This document shows positions 1 through 8,584 of a DNA stretch of 64,000 bases, in pieces. The DNA comes from CAISIP01 sp038326025 (GTDB taxonomy: Bacteria; Pseudomonadota; Gammaproteobacteria; Burkholderiales; Burkholderiaceae_C): contig JBBQJP010000009.1 of assembly GCA_038326025.1 (NCBI GenBank), positions 1 to 64,000 on the forward strand, given 5' to 3'. The notes under the pieces were generated by a model that saw only the letters and a program-made list of their open reading frames with translations, made no database searches and was not told the DNA's origin. Numbering within the stretch: the first letter of the stretch is position 1; each line of letters starts with the position of its first letter. Position numbers and translations under genes: made by a program.

Positions 1-146
1 GCGGATATGCATCGGGGCCAGCGGGCGAGTCTGGGAGACCAGACGGATCACGCAATCAAGGCCGGATATAAGGACGCAGCCGACTTCTTCGCACCGCAAC
101 ACAAATTCTTCTTGCTACCCGGGAGGCATCCATATAAGAACTGCCC

Positions 147-1460
147 ATGCGCCTACCACGAAGAATTTTTGGCATCGCGATGTCTGCCGCACTGACCGGC
201 ATCCTGTTGAGCGCATGTGGCGGCGGCGGCGGGGATGCCGGGCCGGGGTTTGCCGTGACCGTGACTGTCAGCGGCCTGGGCGGCAGCGGACTGCTGCTTC
301 AGAACAATGGCGGCGACACCTTGTCGATCGCCGGCAACGGGGTCGCCAGTTTTGCGCTGCGCAGCCCGACCGGCACACCGTATGCGGTCACGGTAGCGCG
401 TCAGCCGCTGGCGCAGGGCTGTGTCGTGGCCGACGGAAAGGGCACGATAGCTGCATCGGACGTGGTGACGATCAACGTGTCATGCCGCAATGCAGCGCGG
501 TTCGCCTATGTTGCCAACTACGGCGGCGACAACGTGACCCAGTTCAGTGTCGGCAGCGACGGCAGCCTGACTTTGCTGGCCACACCATTCATTGCGGCCG
601 GGGTGAAACCCACCAGTCTGGCGCTCGATCCGCTAGGGCGTTATCTTTACGTGGCCAATGATGGCCGTACGGTGTCGCAGTACCGCATGGGTGCCGATGG
701 TCAGCTGACACGACTGTTGCCCGACGTCAACGTGGCCGGTACAGGCCCGACCGGCATTGCGGTGGAGCCGTCCGGCCGGTTCGTCTACGTCAGCGATGAC
801 GGTGGCAGCGTGGCGCAGTTCTCAATCGGCGGGGACGGCCGACTGGTATCGCTGGGTTCGGTGGCCGCCGGTGTCGGTCCGGCCGCCGTGGCGGTCGACC
901 CCGCAGGCCGTTACGTCTACGTGGCCAACGACGGCGGGTCGGTGTCACAGTTTGCCATTGCGTTCGACGGCCGCTTGCAGGTCTTGGCAGCTGCCATAGT
1001 TGCCGGCACCGATCCTGCCGGCATCAGCATCGACCCGCAGGGACGCGCGGTTTATGTCACCAACAGCGGAGTGTTATCCAACAATGTGTCGCAATACATG
1101 CCGACTGGCAATGGCACACTGGCACCGTTTGCAACCGCCTTTGTGGCAGCTGGCAACACGCCGGTCAGTCTGGCCACCGATCCAGCCGGACGATTTGCCT
1201 GGGTCGCGAACCTCCAGGGCAATACGGTGTCGTCCTACCGCGTTGGCGCCGATGGCGCACTGACGCTCTCGGCTTTTGCGGCGGCATTCACCAGCGTCCA
1301 GCCGGTCAACGTGCTGACCGATCCGACGGGCCGATTCCTGTATGTGGCTCACGCCGGCGGCAACTCCATCGTGCAGTTCTCCATCGCCGACGACGGGCGC
1401 CTGGCGCAGACGACGACCAGCTTCCAGGTCGCCACGCCCATTGCGATGGTGATACGCTGA
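147..1460 (+). CDS. Lipoprotein with seven-bladed beta-propeller
   Basis: Predicted envelope lipoprotein. A basic N-terminus and hydrophobic core end in the lipobox LLSAC, making Cys24 the likely acylated residue, followed by a poly-Gly tether. From about residue 115 to the end seven repeats of roughly 45 residues start with R-(F/Y)-x-Y-V-A-N and end with a DG-L turn, the blade pattern of 6-phosphogluconolactonase-like (YVTN/lactonase) propellers. No catalytic residue is recognisable, so a binding or structural role is as likely as lactonase activity. GGGAGG lies about 20 nt before this ATG, too far for a good ribosome site, so the start is not certain. The gene converges on phhA. Confidence 0.75.
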   Translation: MRLPRRIFGIAMSAALTGILLSACGGGGGDAGPGFAVTVTVSGLGGSGLLLQNNGGDTLSIAGNGVASFALRSPTGTPYAVTVARQPLAQGCVVADGKGTIAASDVVTINVSCRNAARFAYVANYGGDNVTQFSVGSDGSLTLLATPFIAAGVKPTSLALDPLGRYLYVANDGRTVSQYRMGADGQLTRLLPDVNVAGTGPTGIAVEPSGRFVYVSDDGGSVAQFSIGGDGRLVSLGSVAAGVGPAAVAVDPAGRYVYVANDGGSVSQFAIAFDGRLQVLAAAIVAGTDPAGISIDPQGRAVYVTNSGVLSNNVSQYMPTGNGTLAPFATAFVAAGNTPVSLATDPAGRFAWVANLQGNTVSSYRVGADGALTLSAFAAAFTSVQPVNVLTDPTGRFLYVAHAGGNSIVQFSIADDGRLAQTTTSFQVATPIAMVIR

Positions 1461-1474
1461 ACGGCCCCGGCATG

Positions 1475-1496
1475 CCACGCACGTCGTCACGCGTGG
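1475..1496. terminator. GC-rich hairpin between convergent genes
   Basis: CCACGC and GCGTGG form a 6-bp stem with a 10-nt loop in the short gap between the convergent lipoprotein and phhA genes. No T-run follows on either strand, so bidirectional termination is only suggested by position. Confidence 0.35.
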
Positions 1497-1513
1497 GGTC
1501 CGGGCGAACAGCG

Positions 1514-2419
1514 TCAGCCTGGCGCGGAGCTTGAGCCACCCGCCAATAGGGTTGCATGGTAGATGCCGTCGCCGCGCCGCACGATGCGGTCGGCCGGCAG
1601 CACGTCACCCGGGCCCAGCTCCGCTTGTGCAGCCACGCGGGTGTACACCGGCGCAAAATCGATGGACGCCAGTTGCAGCAGATCGTCCAGGCTATCGAGT
1701 ACGAAATAGACCTCCTGAAAGGCGTCGATGCGGTAGTTCGTGCGCATCACCCTTTCCAGGTCGAAGCCGATGCGATTGGGCGACGGACTCTCCAACGCAA
1801 ACACCGACTCGGTGTACGACGAAGCAATGCCCGAGCCGTAGATGCGCAGGCCGTTCTTTTGCTGCACCAGGCCGAACTCGACCGTGTACCAGTACACCCG
1901 CGCCAGATGGGACAACACACCCAGTTGCTGCGCGCGCAGACCACCCACACCATAGGCCTGCACAAAATCGGCGATCACCGGATTCATCAGCATCGGCACG
2001 TGGCCAAACACGTCGTGAAACACGTCGGGTTCTTCCAGGTAGTCCAGCTCGTCGGCCTTGCGGATGAAGTTACCGGCCGGGAAACGCCGATTGGCCAGAT
2101 GATCGAAAAACACTTCGTCCGGCACCAGCCCCGGCACGGCAATGATCTGCCAGCCGGTCTGGCGCATCAGCACCTCGCTCAGGCGCCGGAAGTCGGGAAT
2201 CTGCTCCGGCCCGATCGGCAGCTGGCGCATGCCTTCGATGAATTCATCGCAGGCACGTCCGGGCAGCATTTTCGACTGTCGCTCAAACAGTGTCTTCCAG
2301 ACTGCATGCTCCTGCGCGGTGTAGTTTTCCCAGCCCTGGTCTATGGTCCAGTCGGTACGTTCGGGTGTGGCGCCGCCCGCAACGCCATGTTTGTCGGTGG
2401 CTCTGGCCTTGTCGCGCAT
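1514..2419 (-). CDS. phhA: Phenylalanine 4-monooxygenase
   Basis: Non-heme iron, pterin-dependent enzyme that hydroxylates L-phenylalanine to L-tyrosine, the entry step of the homogentisate route. The 301-residue product has the usual bacterial single-domain length. The iron triad of the aromatic amino acid hydroxylase family is visible: His135 and His140 in HDVFGHVP and Glu181 in YWYTVEFGL. The ATG has a perfect AGGAGG upstream and begins 13 nt after fahA, so this is the last gene of the hpd-hmgA-fahA-phhA operon. The pterin carbinolamine dehydratase (phhB) usually paired with it is absent from the window. Confidence 0.95.
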   Translation of the reverse strand: MRDKARATDKHGVAGGATPERTDWTIDQGWENYTAQEHAVWKTLFERQSKMLPGRACDEFIEGMRQLPIGPEQIPDFRRLSEVLMRQTGWQIIAVPGLVPDEVFFDHLANRRFPAGNFIRKADELDYLEEPDVFHDVFGHVPMLMNPVIADFVQAYGVGGLRAQQLGVLSHLARVYWYTVEFGLVQQKNGLRIYGSGIASSYTESVFALESPSPNRIGFDLERVMRTNYRIDAFQEVYFVLDSLDDLLQLASIDFAPVYTRVAAQAELGPGDVLPADRIVRRGDGIYHATLLAGGSSSAPG

Positions 2420-2432
2420 CGCTTGCCTCCTG

Positions 2433-3719
2433 TCAGTCCAGCGCGGGTGCCGGCATCACGGTGCCGCGGCATTCGCCGAAGCCAATGCGCCGAAAGCCCT
2501 CACGCTGGCAGTAAGCGCGCAGGATGATGCTGTCGCCGTCCTGCAACCAGGTGCGGGACTCGCCATTGGCAAACGCGAGCGCGCGTTTGCCGCCCTGACT
2601 GAGTTCCATCAGCGAGCCGCCCTGCTGCGGCAACGGGCCCGACAAGGTACCCGAACCGAACAGGTCGCCACTGGCCAGATTGCAGCCGTTGACGGTATGG
2701 TGCGCCACCAGCTGCGCAACCGTCCAGTAGGCATCCTTGTAGTTCGAACACGACAGGCGCTCGCCGGCATGGCCGTCTTTGCGCATCTGCGCGGTCTGCA
2801 GCCAGACCTCGAGTTCGATGTCGAACGCACCCTGCGCGCGGTTTTCGGGCGAATCAAGATAGGGCAAGGGTTGCGGGTCGTCCGTTGGCCGCGTGAACGG
2901 CGAGCGGTACGGCGCCAGCGCCTCCATGGTGACGATCCAGGGCGACAAGCTGCTGGCAAAGTTCTTCGACAAGAACGGGCCCAGCGGCTGGTATTCCCAG
3001 CCCTGGATGTCGCGCGCGCTCCAGTCGTTGAAAAGCGCCAGGCCGAACACATGGTCCTCGGCCTGCGCGATGCGCACGGGCTCGCCGGAGGTATTGCCAC
3101 GGCCGACGATCATGCCCAATTCGAGTTCGTAATCAAGCCGGGCGCAAGGCGCGAGTCGCGGTGTATCGGCGTCCGGTGCCTTGAGTTGCCCGTTCGGACG
3201 GCGAAACCAAGCGCCGCTGGGCAAAATCGACGAGGCGCGCCCGTGGTAGCCGATCGGCACCCATTTGTAGTTGGGCAGCAACGGGTTGTCGGGCCGGAAC
3301 TGCTTGCCGATGGTGGTGGCGTGAAACACGCTGGTGTAGAAGTCGGTGTAATCGCGCACGTCGCACGGCAGTCCGAGTTCGACCGCGGATTGCGCCACCA
3401 GCGAGGCCTCGAAACGCGCACGCTCGGCGCTGCCTTCACGCAGACCGTTGGAGAGGTCGCGGCGCAAGGCATGGCGCGCCGGCAGATCGGCGCTCAGCAC
3501 GGAATCGACATCGTGGGACGTGACCAGGCCGGCCAGGCGCAGATCGACGATCTGGTCGCCGATGGCCACGCCCAGGCGCCAGGGCTGGGTGTTGTCACCA
3601 GACGGGCGGAAACGCCCCAGCGGGAGGTTCTGGATCGGGAAGTCGCTGGCCGTGTCGTTGGCCGAGTCCAGCCAGCTGCGCAGCGCGACGTCATGGGTGT
3701 CGTTGATCGAAAGGGTCAT
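2433..3719 (-). CDS. fahA: Fumarylacetoacetase
   Basis: Hydrolyses fumarylacetoacetate to fumarate and acetoacetate, the last step of tyrosine breakdown. At 428 residues it is full length for the FAH family. The metal/substrate region around LELGMIVGRGN and the conserved block QLVAHHTVNGCNL followed by ASGDLFGSGTLSGP are typical. Its ATG overlaps the hmgA stop by 4 bp, indicating translational coupling. The preceding step, maleylacetoacetate isomerase (maiA, a zeta-class GST), is not encoded in the window and must lie elsewhere or be bypassed. Confidence 0.95.
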   Translation of the reverse strand: MTLSINDTHDVALRSWLDSANDTASDFPIQNLPLGRFRPSGDNTQPWRLGVAIGDQIVDLRLAGLVTSHDVDSVLSADLPARHALRRDLSNGLREGSAERARFEASLVAQSAVELGLPCDVRDYTDFYTSVFHATTIGKQFRPDNPLLPNYKWVPIGYHGRASSILPSGAWFRRPNGQLKAPDADTPRLAPCARLDYELELGMIVGRGNTSGEPVRIAQAEDHVFGLALFNDWSARDIQGWEYQPLGPFLSKNFASSLSPWIVTMEALAPYRSPFTRPTDDPQPLPYLDSPENRAQGAFDIELEVWLQTAQMRKDGHAGERLSCSNYKDAYWTVAQLVAHHTVNGCNLASGDLFGSGTLSGPLPQQGGSLMELSQGGKRALAFANGESRTWLQDGDSIILRAYCQREGFRRIGFGECRGTVMPAPALD

Positions 3720-5014
3720 GGTGTCTCGGGGTTGAAGTTCTTTTTCAGATCCTGCCAGCAGCGGTAATAGTCCGGCTGCAACTGCGCCATGGCCAAGGCC
3801 TGCGCGGTCGGACGCAACACGCAGCGCGTCTCGAACATGAAGGCCATGGTATCGGTGATCACGTCAGGCTTGGAAAGGTCGGCGTGGCTGGCCTTCTCGA
3901 AAGTGGCCGCATCGGGCCCGTGGCCGGTCATGCTGTTGTGCAGACTGCTGGCGCCGGGCGAGAAACCGTCGGCCTTGGCATCGTATTTGCCATGTACCAG
4001 GCCCATGAATTCGCTGGCGATATTGCGATGGAACCAGGGTGGGCGGAAGGTGTCCTGCATCGCCAGAATACGCGGCGGAAAGATCACGAAATCGATGGCG
4101 CTGACGCCTGGTGTGTCTGAGACCGAATGCAGCACCAGAAAAATCGATGGATCCGGATGGTCATAACTGATGGAGCCAATGGCATTGAAGCGGCGCAGGT
4201 CGTACTTGTACGGCGCGTAATTGCCGTGCCAGGCCACCACGTCCAGTGGTGAATGGTCCATCTGCGCCGACCACAGCTGGCCCTGGAAACGCGCCAGCAG
4301 TTCGGTTGGTGCATCGATATCTTCATATGCCGCCACCGGCGTCAGGAAGTCGCGCGCATTGGCCAGGCCGTTGGAGCCAATCGGTCCGCGGTCCGGCAGG
4401 CGGAAATTGGCGCCGAAGTTCTCGCAGACATAACCCCGCACCGGGCCATCGGGCAACTCGAGCCGAAAGCGCACACCGCGCGGGATCACGACGATCTCAT
4501 GGGGCTCCGCCTCGATGATGCCCAGTTCCGTCACGAAGCGGTGCCTGCCTTGCTGCGGCACGATCAGCATCTCGCCGTCGGCGTTGTAGAACACCCGGTT
4601 TTGCATCGACTGGTTTGCCGCATACAGATGTACTGCCGCACCCGACTGGCCCTGCGGGCCGCCGTGGCCGGCCATGGTCACCAGACCCTGCACAAAGTCG
4701 GTCGGCTGCTCGGGCACCGGGACCGGGTTCCAGCGCAGCTGGTTGGGCGTCGCCGGTGTGGCGTCGAAATCCGACACCATTTGCCCGTTATCGATCTGGA
4801 CAAACGGCCGGTGTTTGCTGGTCGGGCGGATCCGGTACAACCAGGAGCGCCGATTGTCCGAACGCGGCGCGGTGAACGCGGTACCCGACAACTGCTCTGC
4901 GTACAGGCCGTAGGCGCAACGCTGGGGCGAATTGCGCCCCACCGGCAACGCGCCGGGCAGCACCTCGGTGGCAAATTCGTTGCCGAAACCGCTCTGGTAT
5001 GACAATGCCGTCAT
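3716..5014 (-). CDS. hmgA: Homogentisate 1,2-dioxygenase
   Basis: Fe(II) ring-cleaving dioxygenase converting homogentisate to maleylacetoacetate. The 432-residue protein starts with the family signature YQSGFGNEFATEVLPGALP and carries the C-terminal cupin segment with PPRILAMQDTFRPPWFHRN and EFMGLVHG, which supplies the iron-binding His and Glu residues. It begins 3 nt after the hpd stop and overlaps fahA by 4 bp, so hpd, hmgA and fahA are very likely translated from one message. Cytoplasmic. Confidence 0.96.
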   Translation of the reverse strand: MTALSYQSGFGNEFATEVLPGALPVGRNSPQRCAYGLYAEQLSGTAFTAPRSDNRRSWLYRIRPTSKHRPFVQIDNGQMVSDFDATPATPNQLRWNPVPVPEQPTDFVQGLVTMAGHGGPQGQSGAAVHLYAANQSMQNRVFYNADGEMLIVPQQGRHRFVTELGIIEAEPHEIVVIPRGVRFRLELPDGPVRGYVCENFGANFRLPDRGPIGSNGLANARDFLTPVAAYEDIDAPTELLARFQGQLWSAQMDHSPLDVVAWHGNYAPYKYDLRRFNAIGSISYDHPDPSIFLVLHSVSDTPGVSAIDFVIFPPRILAMQDTFRPPWFHRNIASEFMGLVHGKYDAKADGFSPGASSLHNSMTGHGPDAATFEKASHADLSKPDVITDTMAFMFETRCVLRPTAQALAMAQLQPDYYRCWQDLKKNFNPETP

Positions 5015-5017
5015 GGC

Positions 5018-6094
5018 TCAGGCCACCTGGATCACGCCGCGCGCCACCTGGTCGCGCTCGATCGATTCGAACAAGGCCTTGAAATTGCCTTCGCCGAAAC
5101 CGTCATCACCCGCGCGCTGGATGAACTCGAAGAAAACCGGCCCAAGCATGGTCTTGGAGAAGATCTGCAGCAGCAGGCGTGGCTTGCCGCCTTCGGTGGT
5201 GCCGTCGAGCAGGATGCCGCGCGCCTGCAACTCCGGCACGCTCTGGCCATGACCGGCCAGACGCTCTTCGAGCATCTCGTAATAGACATCGTTAGGCGCG
5301 GTCATCAGCGGCACACCGGCCATCTGCAGCTTGTCGACGCTGTCGATCAGGTTGTCGGTCAGCAGTGCGATGTGCTGAATGCCTTCGCCGTTGAACTGCA
5401 TCAGGAATTCCTCGATCTGGCCGGATCCCTTGGCTGACTCCTCGTTCAGCGGAATGCGGATCTTGCCGTCGGGCGCGGTCATGGCTTTGGAGGTGAGTCC
5501 GGTGTGGGTGCCCTGGATGTCGAAATAGCGGATTTCCTTGAAGTTGAACAGCCGCTCGTAATACTTGGCCCAGTAGGCCATGCGTCCCCGGTAGACGTTA
5601 TGCGTCATGTGGTCGACGATCTGAAAGCCGTGACCCACCGGATGGCGATCGACACCTTCGATGAAATCGAAGTCGATGTCGTAGATCGAGCGACCTTCTT
5701 CGTAGCGGTCGATCAGGTACAGCGGCGCGCCCCCGATACCCTTGATCGCTGGCAGATGCAGCTCCATGGGGCCCGTGCGCATTTCCATCGGCTCGGCGCC
5801 GAGTTCGAGTGCGCGCTCGTAGGCGACGCGCGAATTCTTCACACGGAAAGCCAGGCCGCAGGCCGAAGGGCCATGTTCTGCGGCGAAATACGAAGCCACG
5901 CTGCGCGGTTCGGCATTGATGATGAAGTTGATGTCACCCTGGCGGTACAGCGTGACGTTCTTGGAGCGGTGTTGCGCCACCTTGGAGAAACCCATCATCT
6001 CGAACACCGGTTCGAGCACACCGGGTGTCGGCGACGCGAATTCCACGAACTCGAAACCCATCAGCCCCATCGGGTTTTCATACAGATCAGCCAT
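5018..6094 (-). CDS. hpd: 4-hydroxyphenylpyruvate dioxygenase
   Basis: Fe(II) enzyme of the vicinal oxygen chelate fold that converts 4-hydroxyphenylpyruvate to homogentisate. The 358-residue product has two VOC repeats; the C-terminal one holds EGIQHIALLTDN and LQIFSKTMLGPVFFEFIQR, with FGEGNFKALFESIE forming the closing helix. I chose MADLYENP as the start because AGGAGA sits directly upstream; the frame stays open further 5-prime but without a ribosome site. It is the first gene of the tyrosine operon and is divergent from an Lrp-type regulator. The aminotransferase that would feed it is not nearby. Confidence 0.95.
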   Translation of the reverse strand: MADLYENPMGLMGFEFVEFASPTPGVLEPVFEMMGFSKVAQHRSKNVTLYRQGDINFIINAEPRSVASYFAAEHGPSACGLAFRVKNSRVAYERALELGAEPMEMRTGPMELHLPAIKGIGGAPLYLIDRYEEGRSIYDIDFDFIEGVDRHPVGHGFQIVDHMTHNVYRGRMAYWAKYYERLFNFKEIRYFDIQGTHTGLTSKAMTAPDGKIRIPLNEESAKGSGQIEEFLMQFNGEGIQHIALLTDNLIDSVDKLQMAGVPLMTAPNDVYYEMLEERLAGHGQSVPELQARGILLDGTTEGGKPRLLLQIFSKTMLGPVFFEFIQRAGDDGFGEGNFKALFESIERDQVARGVIQVA

Positions 6095-6169
6095 TTTGTT
6101 TCTCCTGTTGTCGTTGTGTGGACCGGGAACCGCGCCAGCACCGCACCCGGATCGTTTTGCCATGGGCTC

Positions 6170-6198
6170 ATGCTACATTTTTAGCGATTCACCGGCAA
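6170..6198 (-). promoter_or_regulatory. Candidate sigma70 promoter of the hpd operon
   Basis: On the minus strand TTGCCG (6193-6198) and TAGCAT (6170-6175) are separated by 17 bp, each matching the consensus at 4 of 6 positions, and give a leader of about 70 nt before hpd. Position and spacing support it; there is no experimental evidence. Confidence 0.35.
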
Positions 6199-6231
6199 TC
6201 GGGGCAATATGTCACCAGCACGGCCGACTCC

Positions 6232-6274
6232 GCCTGGTTTCACACCAGGCAAGTCCTGTCGGGCGGCCGGACAG
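6232..6274. promoter_or_regulatory. Two adjacent hairpins between hpd and the Lrp-type gene
   Basis: GCCTGGT (6232-6238) pairs perfectly with ACCAGGC (6244-6250) around a 5-nt loop. Immediately after, CTGTC (6256-6260) pairs with GACAG (6270-6274), with two further inner pairs. They lie upstream of the candidate hpd promoter, where an Lrp-type activator would be expected to bind. The dyads could be protein-binding sites or RNA hairpins. The rest of the 297-bp gap contains no other gene. Confidence 0.35.
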
Positions 6275-6391
6275 CATTGCACCAAGGATGAATGGTAAGG
6301 CGTCGGGCGGGAAATAGGCTTGCGATTGACCGCCCCGGCGCCGTACAGTAAGGCATAAAATCCCACAAATTGGACGTTAAAGGGGAGAAAA

Positions 6392-6865
6392 ATGCAGAAT
6401 ACCGCCCTCGATCGCACCGACCTGCGAATACTGGATTTTCTACAGCTCAATGGCCGAGCCTCCAACCTGGAACTGGCCGAAGCTGTCAGTTTGTCAACCT
6501 CCCAATGCCACCGGCGCCATCGGCGTCTGGAAGAACTCGGCGTCATCGCCGGTTACGAAACCCGGCTGGAACCGGGCTCGCTCGGCCTGGGCGTCACCGC
6601 GTTTGTGCATGTGTCGATGGAAAAGGGCCACCTGTCCAATCTGCGCAAGTTCACCGACGGCATCCGCGCCCTGCCCGAGGTGCTGGAATGTTTCTCCGTG
6701 ACCGGCGATTTCGACTACGTCCTGAAGGTCGTGGCGCGTGACCTCAAGGCCTTGTCGCAGTTCCTGATGGACACGCTGATGGTGTTGCCCGGCGTGGACA
6801 ACGTGCGCTCGAGCGTGTGCCTGGACCAGATCAAGAATACCGGGGCATTGCCACTGCCGCGGTGA
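6392..6865 (+). CDS. Lrp/AsnC-family transcriptional regulator
   Basis: A 157-residue regulator with an N-terminal winged helix-turn-helix (about residues 5-65, containing DLRILDFLQLNGRASNLELA and the recognition helix STSQCHRRHRRLEE) and a C-terminal RAM ligand-binding domain (about 70-150, with FVHVSMEKG and VTGDFDYVLKVVARD). AAAGGGGAG precedes the ATG. It is divergent from hpd, so the likely role is amino-acid-responsive control of the tyrosine operon, as known for many Lrp-family genes beside catabolic operons. The target is inferred from position only. Confidence 0.88.
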   Translation: MQNTALDRTDLRILDFLQLNGRASNLELAEAVSLSTSQCHRRHRRLEELGVIAGYETRLEPGSLGLGVTAFVHVSMEKGHLSNLRKFTDGIRALPEVLECFSVTGDFDYVLKVVARDLKALSQFLMDTLMVLPGVDNVRSSVCLDQIKNTGALPLPR

Positions 6866-6895
6866 CGTCAACGCGAGCATGGACAATCGTGCGCC

Positions 6896-8479
6896 ATGCG
6901 ACTTGCTTTTTTGAACGGTTCCCCTCTTCGTGACCGCCGCTTTCGTGGCATCTGGGCCGGCGGCGGAATCTACTTCATCGGCAACGCGATGCAGACCATG
7001 GCAGCGTCATGGATGATGGTCGAACTCAGCGGCTCGTCGTTTCTGGCCGCGTTGGTGCAGACCGCGGTTTTTTTGCCGATGTTCCTGTTCTCGTTGCCAG
7101 CCGGCGTGCTGGCCGACATTACCGACCGGCGCCGCCTGATCCAGTTTGCGCTGACGGTGCAGGCGGCATCGGGCATCCTGCTGGCCTGGCTCTCGCTGGC
7201 CAACATGACGGGTCCGGGCGGCGTGTTGTTCCTGATCTTTGTCTCCGGCAGTTGCACCGCCCTGATGTCGCCGGCATGGAACTCGACCGTGGCCGACGCG
7301 GTGCCACGCGAGGAGCTGCCGCAGGCCATCATCGCCACCAGCGTGGCCTACAACGGCGCCCGCGCCCTGGGTCCGGCGCTGGCCGGCCTGATCTTCACCT
7401 ATGCCGGTGGGCCATGGAACTTCGCACTGGCGGTGCTCAGCACGCTGGCAATGATGTACTCGATCCGGAGCTTTCCGCCGGCGCCCCACCCGCCCACGCG
7501 ACTGCCGGCCGAACGCCTGTGGGGTGGCATGCTCAGCGCCCTGCGTTTCGCCTGGCACTCGCATAACGTGCTGGCACAACTGGTGCGCGCGGCAGCCTAC
7601 AGCGGCACTGGCTCGGCCTTGTGGGCCCTGCTGCCCATCATCGGCCAACGCCAGCTCGGTCTGGGTGCCGAGGGATTCGGCCTGATGATGGGTTGCATGG
7701 GCGTTGGCGCGGTGATTGCCGGCAGCCTGATCGGCAAGATGCGCGCCCGGTTCGGCCTCGAGGCCCTGGTCACCACCGGCTGTATGTCGTACGCACTGGT
7801 GATGCTGATTGCCGCGCTGTCGCGCTGGCATCTGCCGGTGTACCTGGCCCTGGTGGTCGGCGGCGGCGCCTGGATGGCGGTGATGTCGACGTTCAACACC
7901 GCCACACAGACCAGCGTGCCGCCGTGGGTAAGGGCCCGGGCCGTGGCCATGCATACACTGGCCGCGCTCGGTGCCTTTGCCTTCGGCTCGGCATTCTGGG
8001 GCGCCTTGTCCGATATCGCCGGCTTGACCGTCGCCCTGTGTGTCGCCGCCGCATGTATGGCGGCCGGGCCGCTGTTGGCACGGCAATTTCCGCTGCGCAT
8101 GGGCGATGCGCGCGACGTGACGCCGGTGACACCGTCCCTGCAGGACCTGTTCCTGGACAAGGAACCCGATCCGTCCGACGGCCCCATCGCGGTCGAAATG
8201 ACCTACCGCATCGATCCGGAGAACACCGACGATTTTCTGAGCGCCATCAGCCAGCTGCGTGCGCCGCGCAGGCGTGACGGGGCCACCTTCTGGCGCATTT
8301 ACCGCGATCTGGCAGACCCGCACCGCTTTACTGAACGATTCATCGTGACGTCCTGGGCCGACTACCTGCACCAGCGCGCCCGCGCCACCATGGCCGACCA
8401 TGAGCTGGAGTCGCAAGTGCGCGCCTTCCTGCTGCCGGGCGAGACGGTGGGCATGCAGCACTACATTGCCGAACGCTGA
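6896..8479 (+). CDS. MFS exporter of the MFS_3 (EntS-like) type with C-terminal cytosolic domain
   Basis: Major facilitator with about 12 membrane spans over residues 15-405, starting with a segment of the EntS/MFS_3 type (FRGIWAGGGIYFIGNAMQTM) and the inter-helix motif LADITDRRRL near residue 80. Residues 425-527 form a soluble domain, beginning AVEMTYRIDPENTDDFLSAI, resembling small ferredoxin-fold monooxygenase-like (Dabb/ABM) domains; such tails are seen in this family. Substrate unknown; relatives export siderophores or drugs. It lies 30 nt after the Lrp-type gene and could be cotranscribed with it. Confidence 0.8.
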   Translation: MRLAFLNGSPLRDRRFRGIWAGGGIYFIGNAMQTMAASWMMVELSGSSFLAALVQTAVFLPMFLFSLPAGVLADITDRRRLIQFALTVQAASGILLAWLSLANMTGPGGVLFLIFVSGSCTALMSPAWNSTVADAVPREELPQAIIATSVAYNGARALGPALAGLIFTYAGGPWNFALAVLSTLAMMYSIRSFPPAPHPPTRLPAERLWGGMLSALRFAWHSHNVLAQLVRAAAYSGTGSALWALLPIIGQRQLGLGAEGFGLMMGCMGVGAVIAGSLIGKMRARFGLEALVTTGCMSYALVMLIAALSRWHLPVYLALVVGGGAWMAVMSTFNTATQTSVPPWVRARAVAMHTLAALGAFAFGSAFWGALSDIAGLTVALCVAAACMAAGPLLARQFPLRMGDARDVTPVTPSLQDLFLDKEPDPSDGPIAVEMTYRIDPENTDDFLSAISQLRAPRRRDGATFWRIYRDLADPHRFTERFIVTSWADYLHQRARATMADHELESQVRAFLLPGETVGMQHYIAER

Positions 8480-8584
8480 GGACTCAGCAACCGCCGTGGA
8501 TTGACATGGCGCAAAACCATGTGGCGATAGCGGCGCTACGCTCGGCCATCATTTTCTTGGCGTTCACCCGCCCGGCCTGCCGTC

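Noticed and set aside
7..195. A short plus-strand frame at the left edge
   Set aside because: It overlaps the lipoprotein start in another frame and has no features of a protein; possibly part of an upstream leader.
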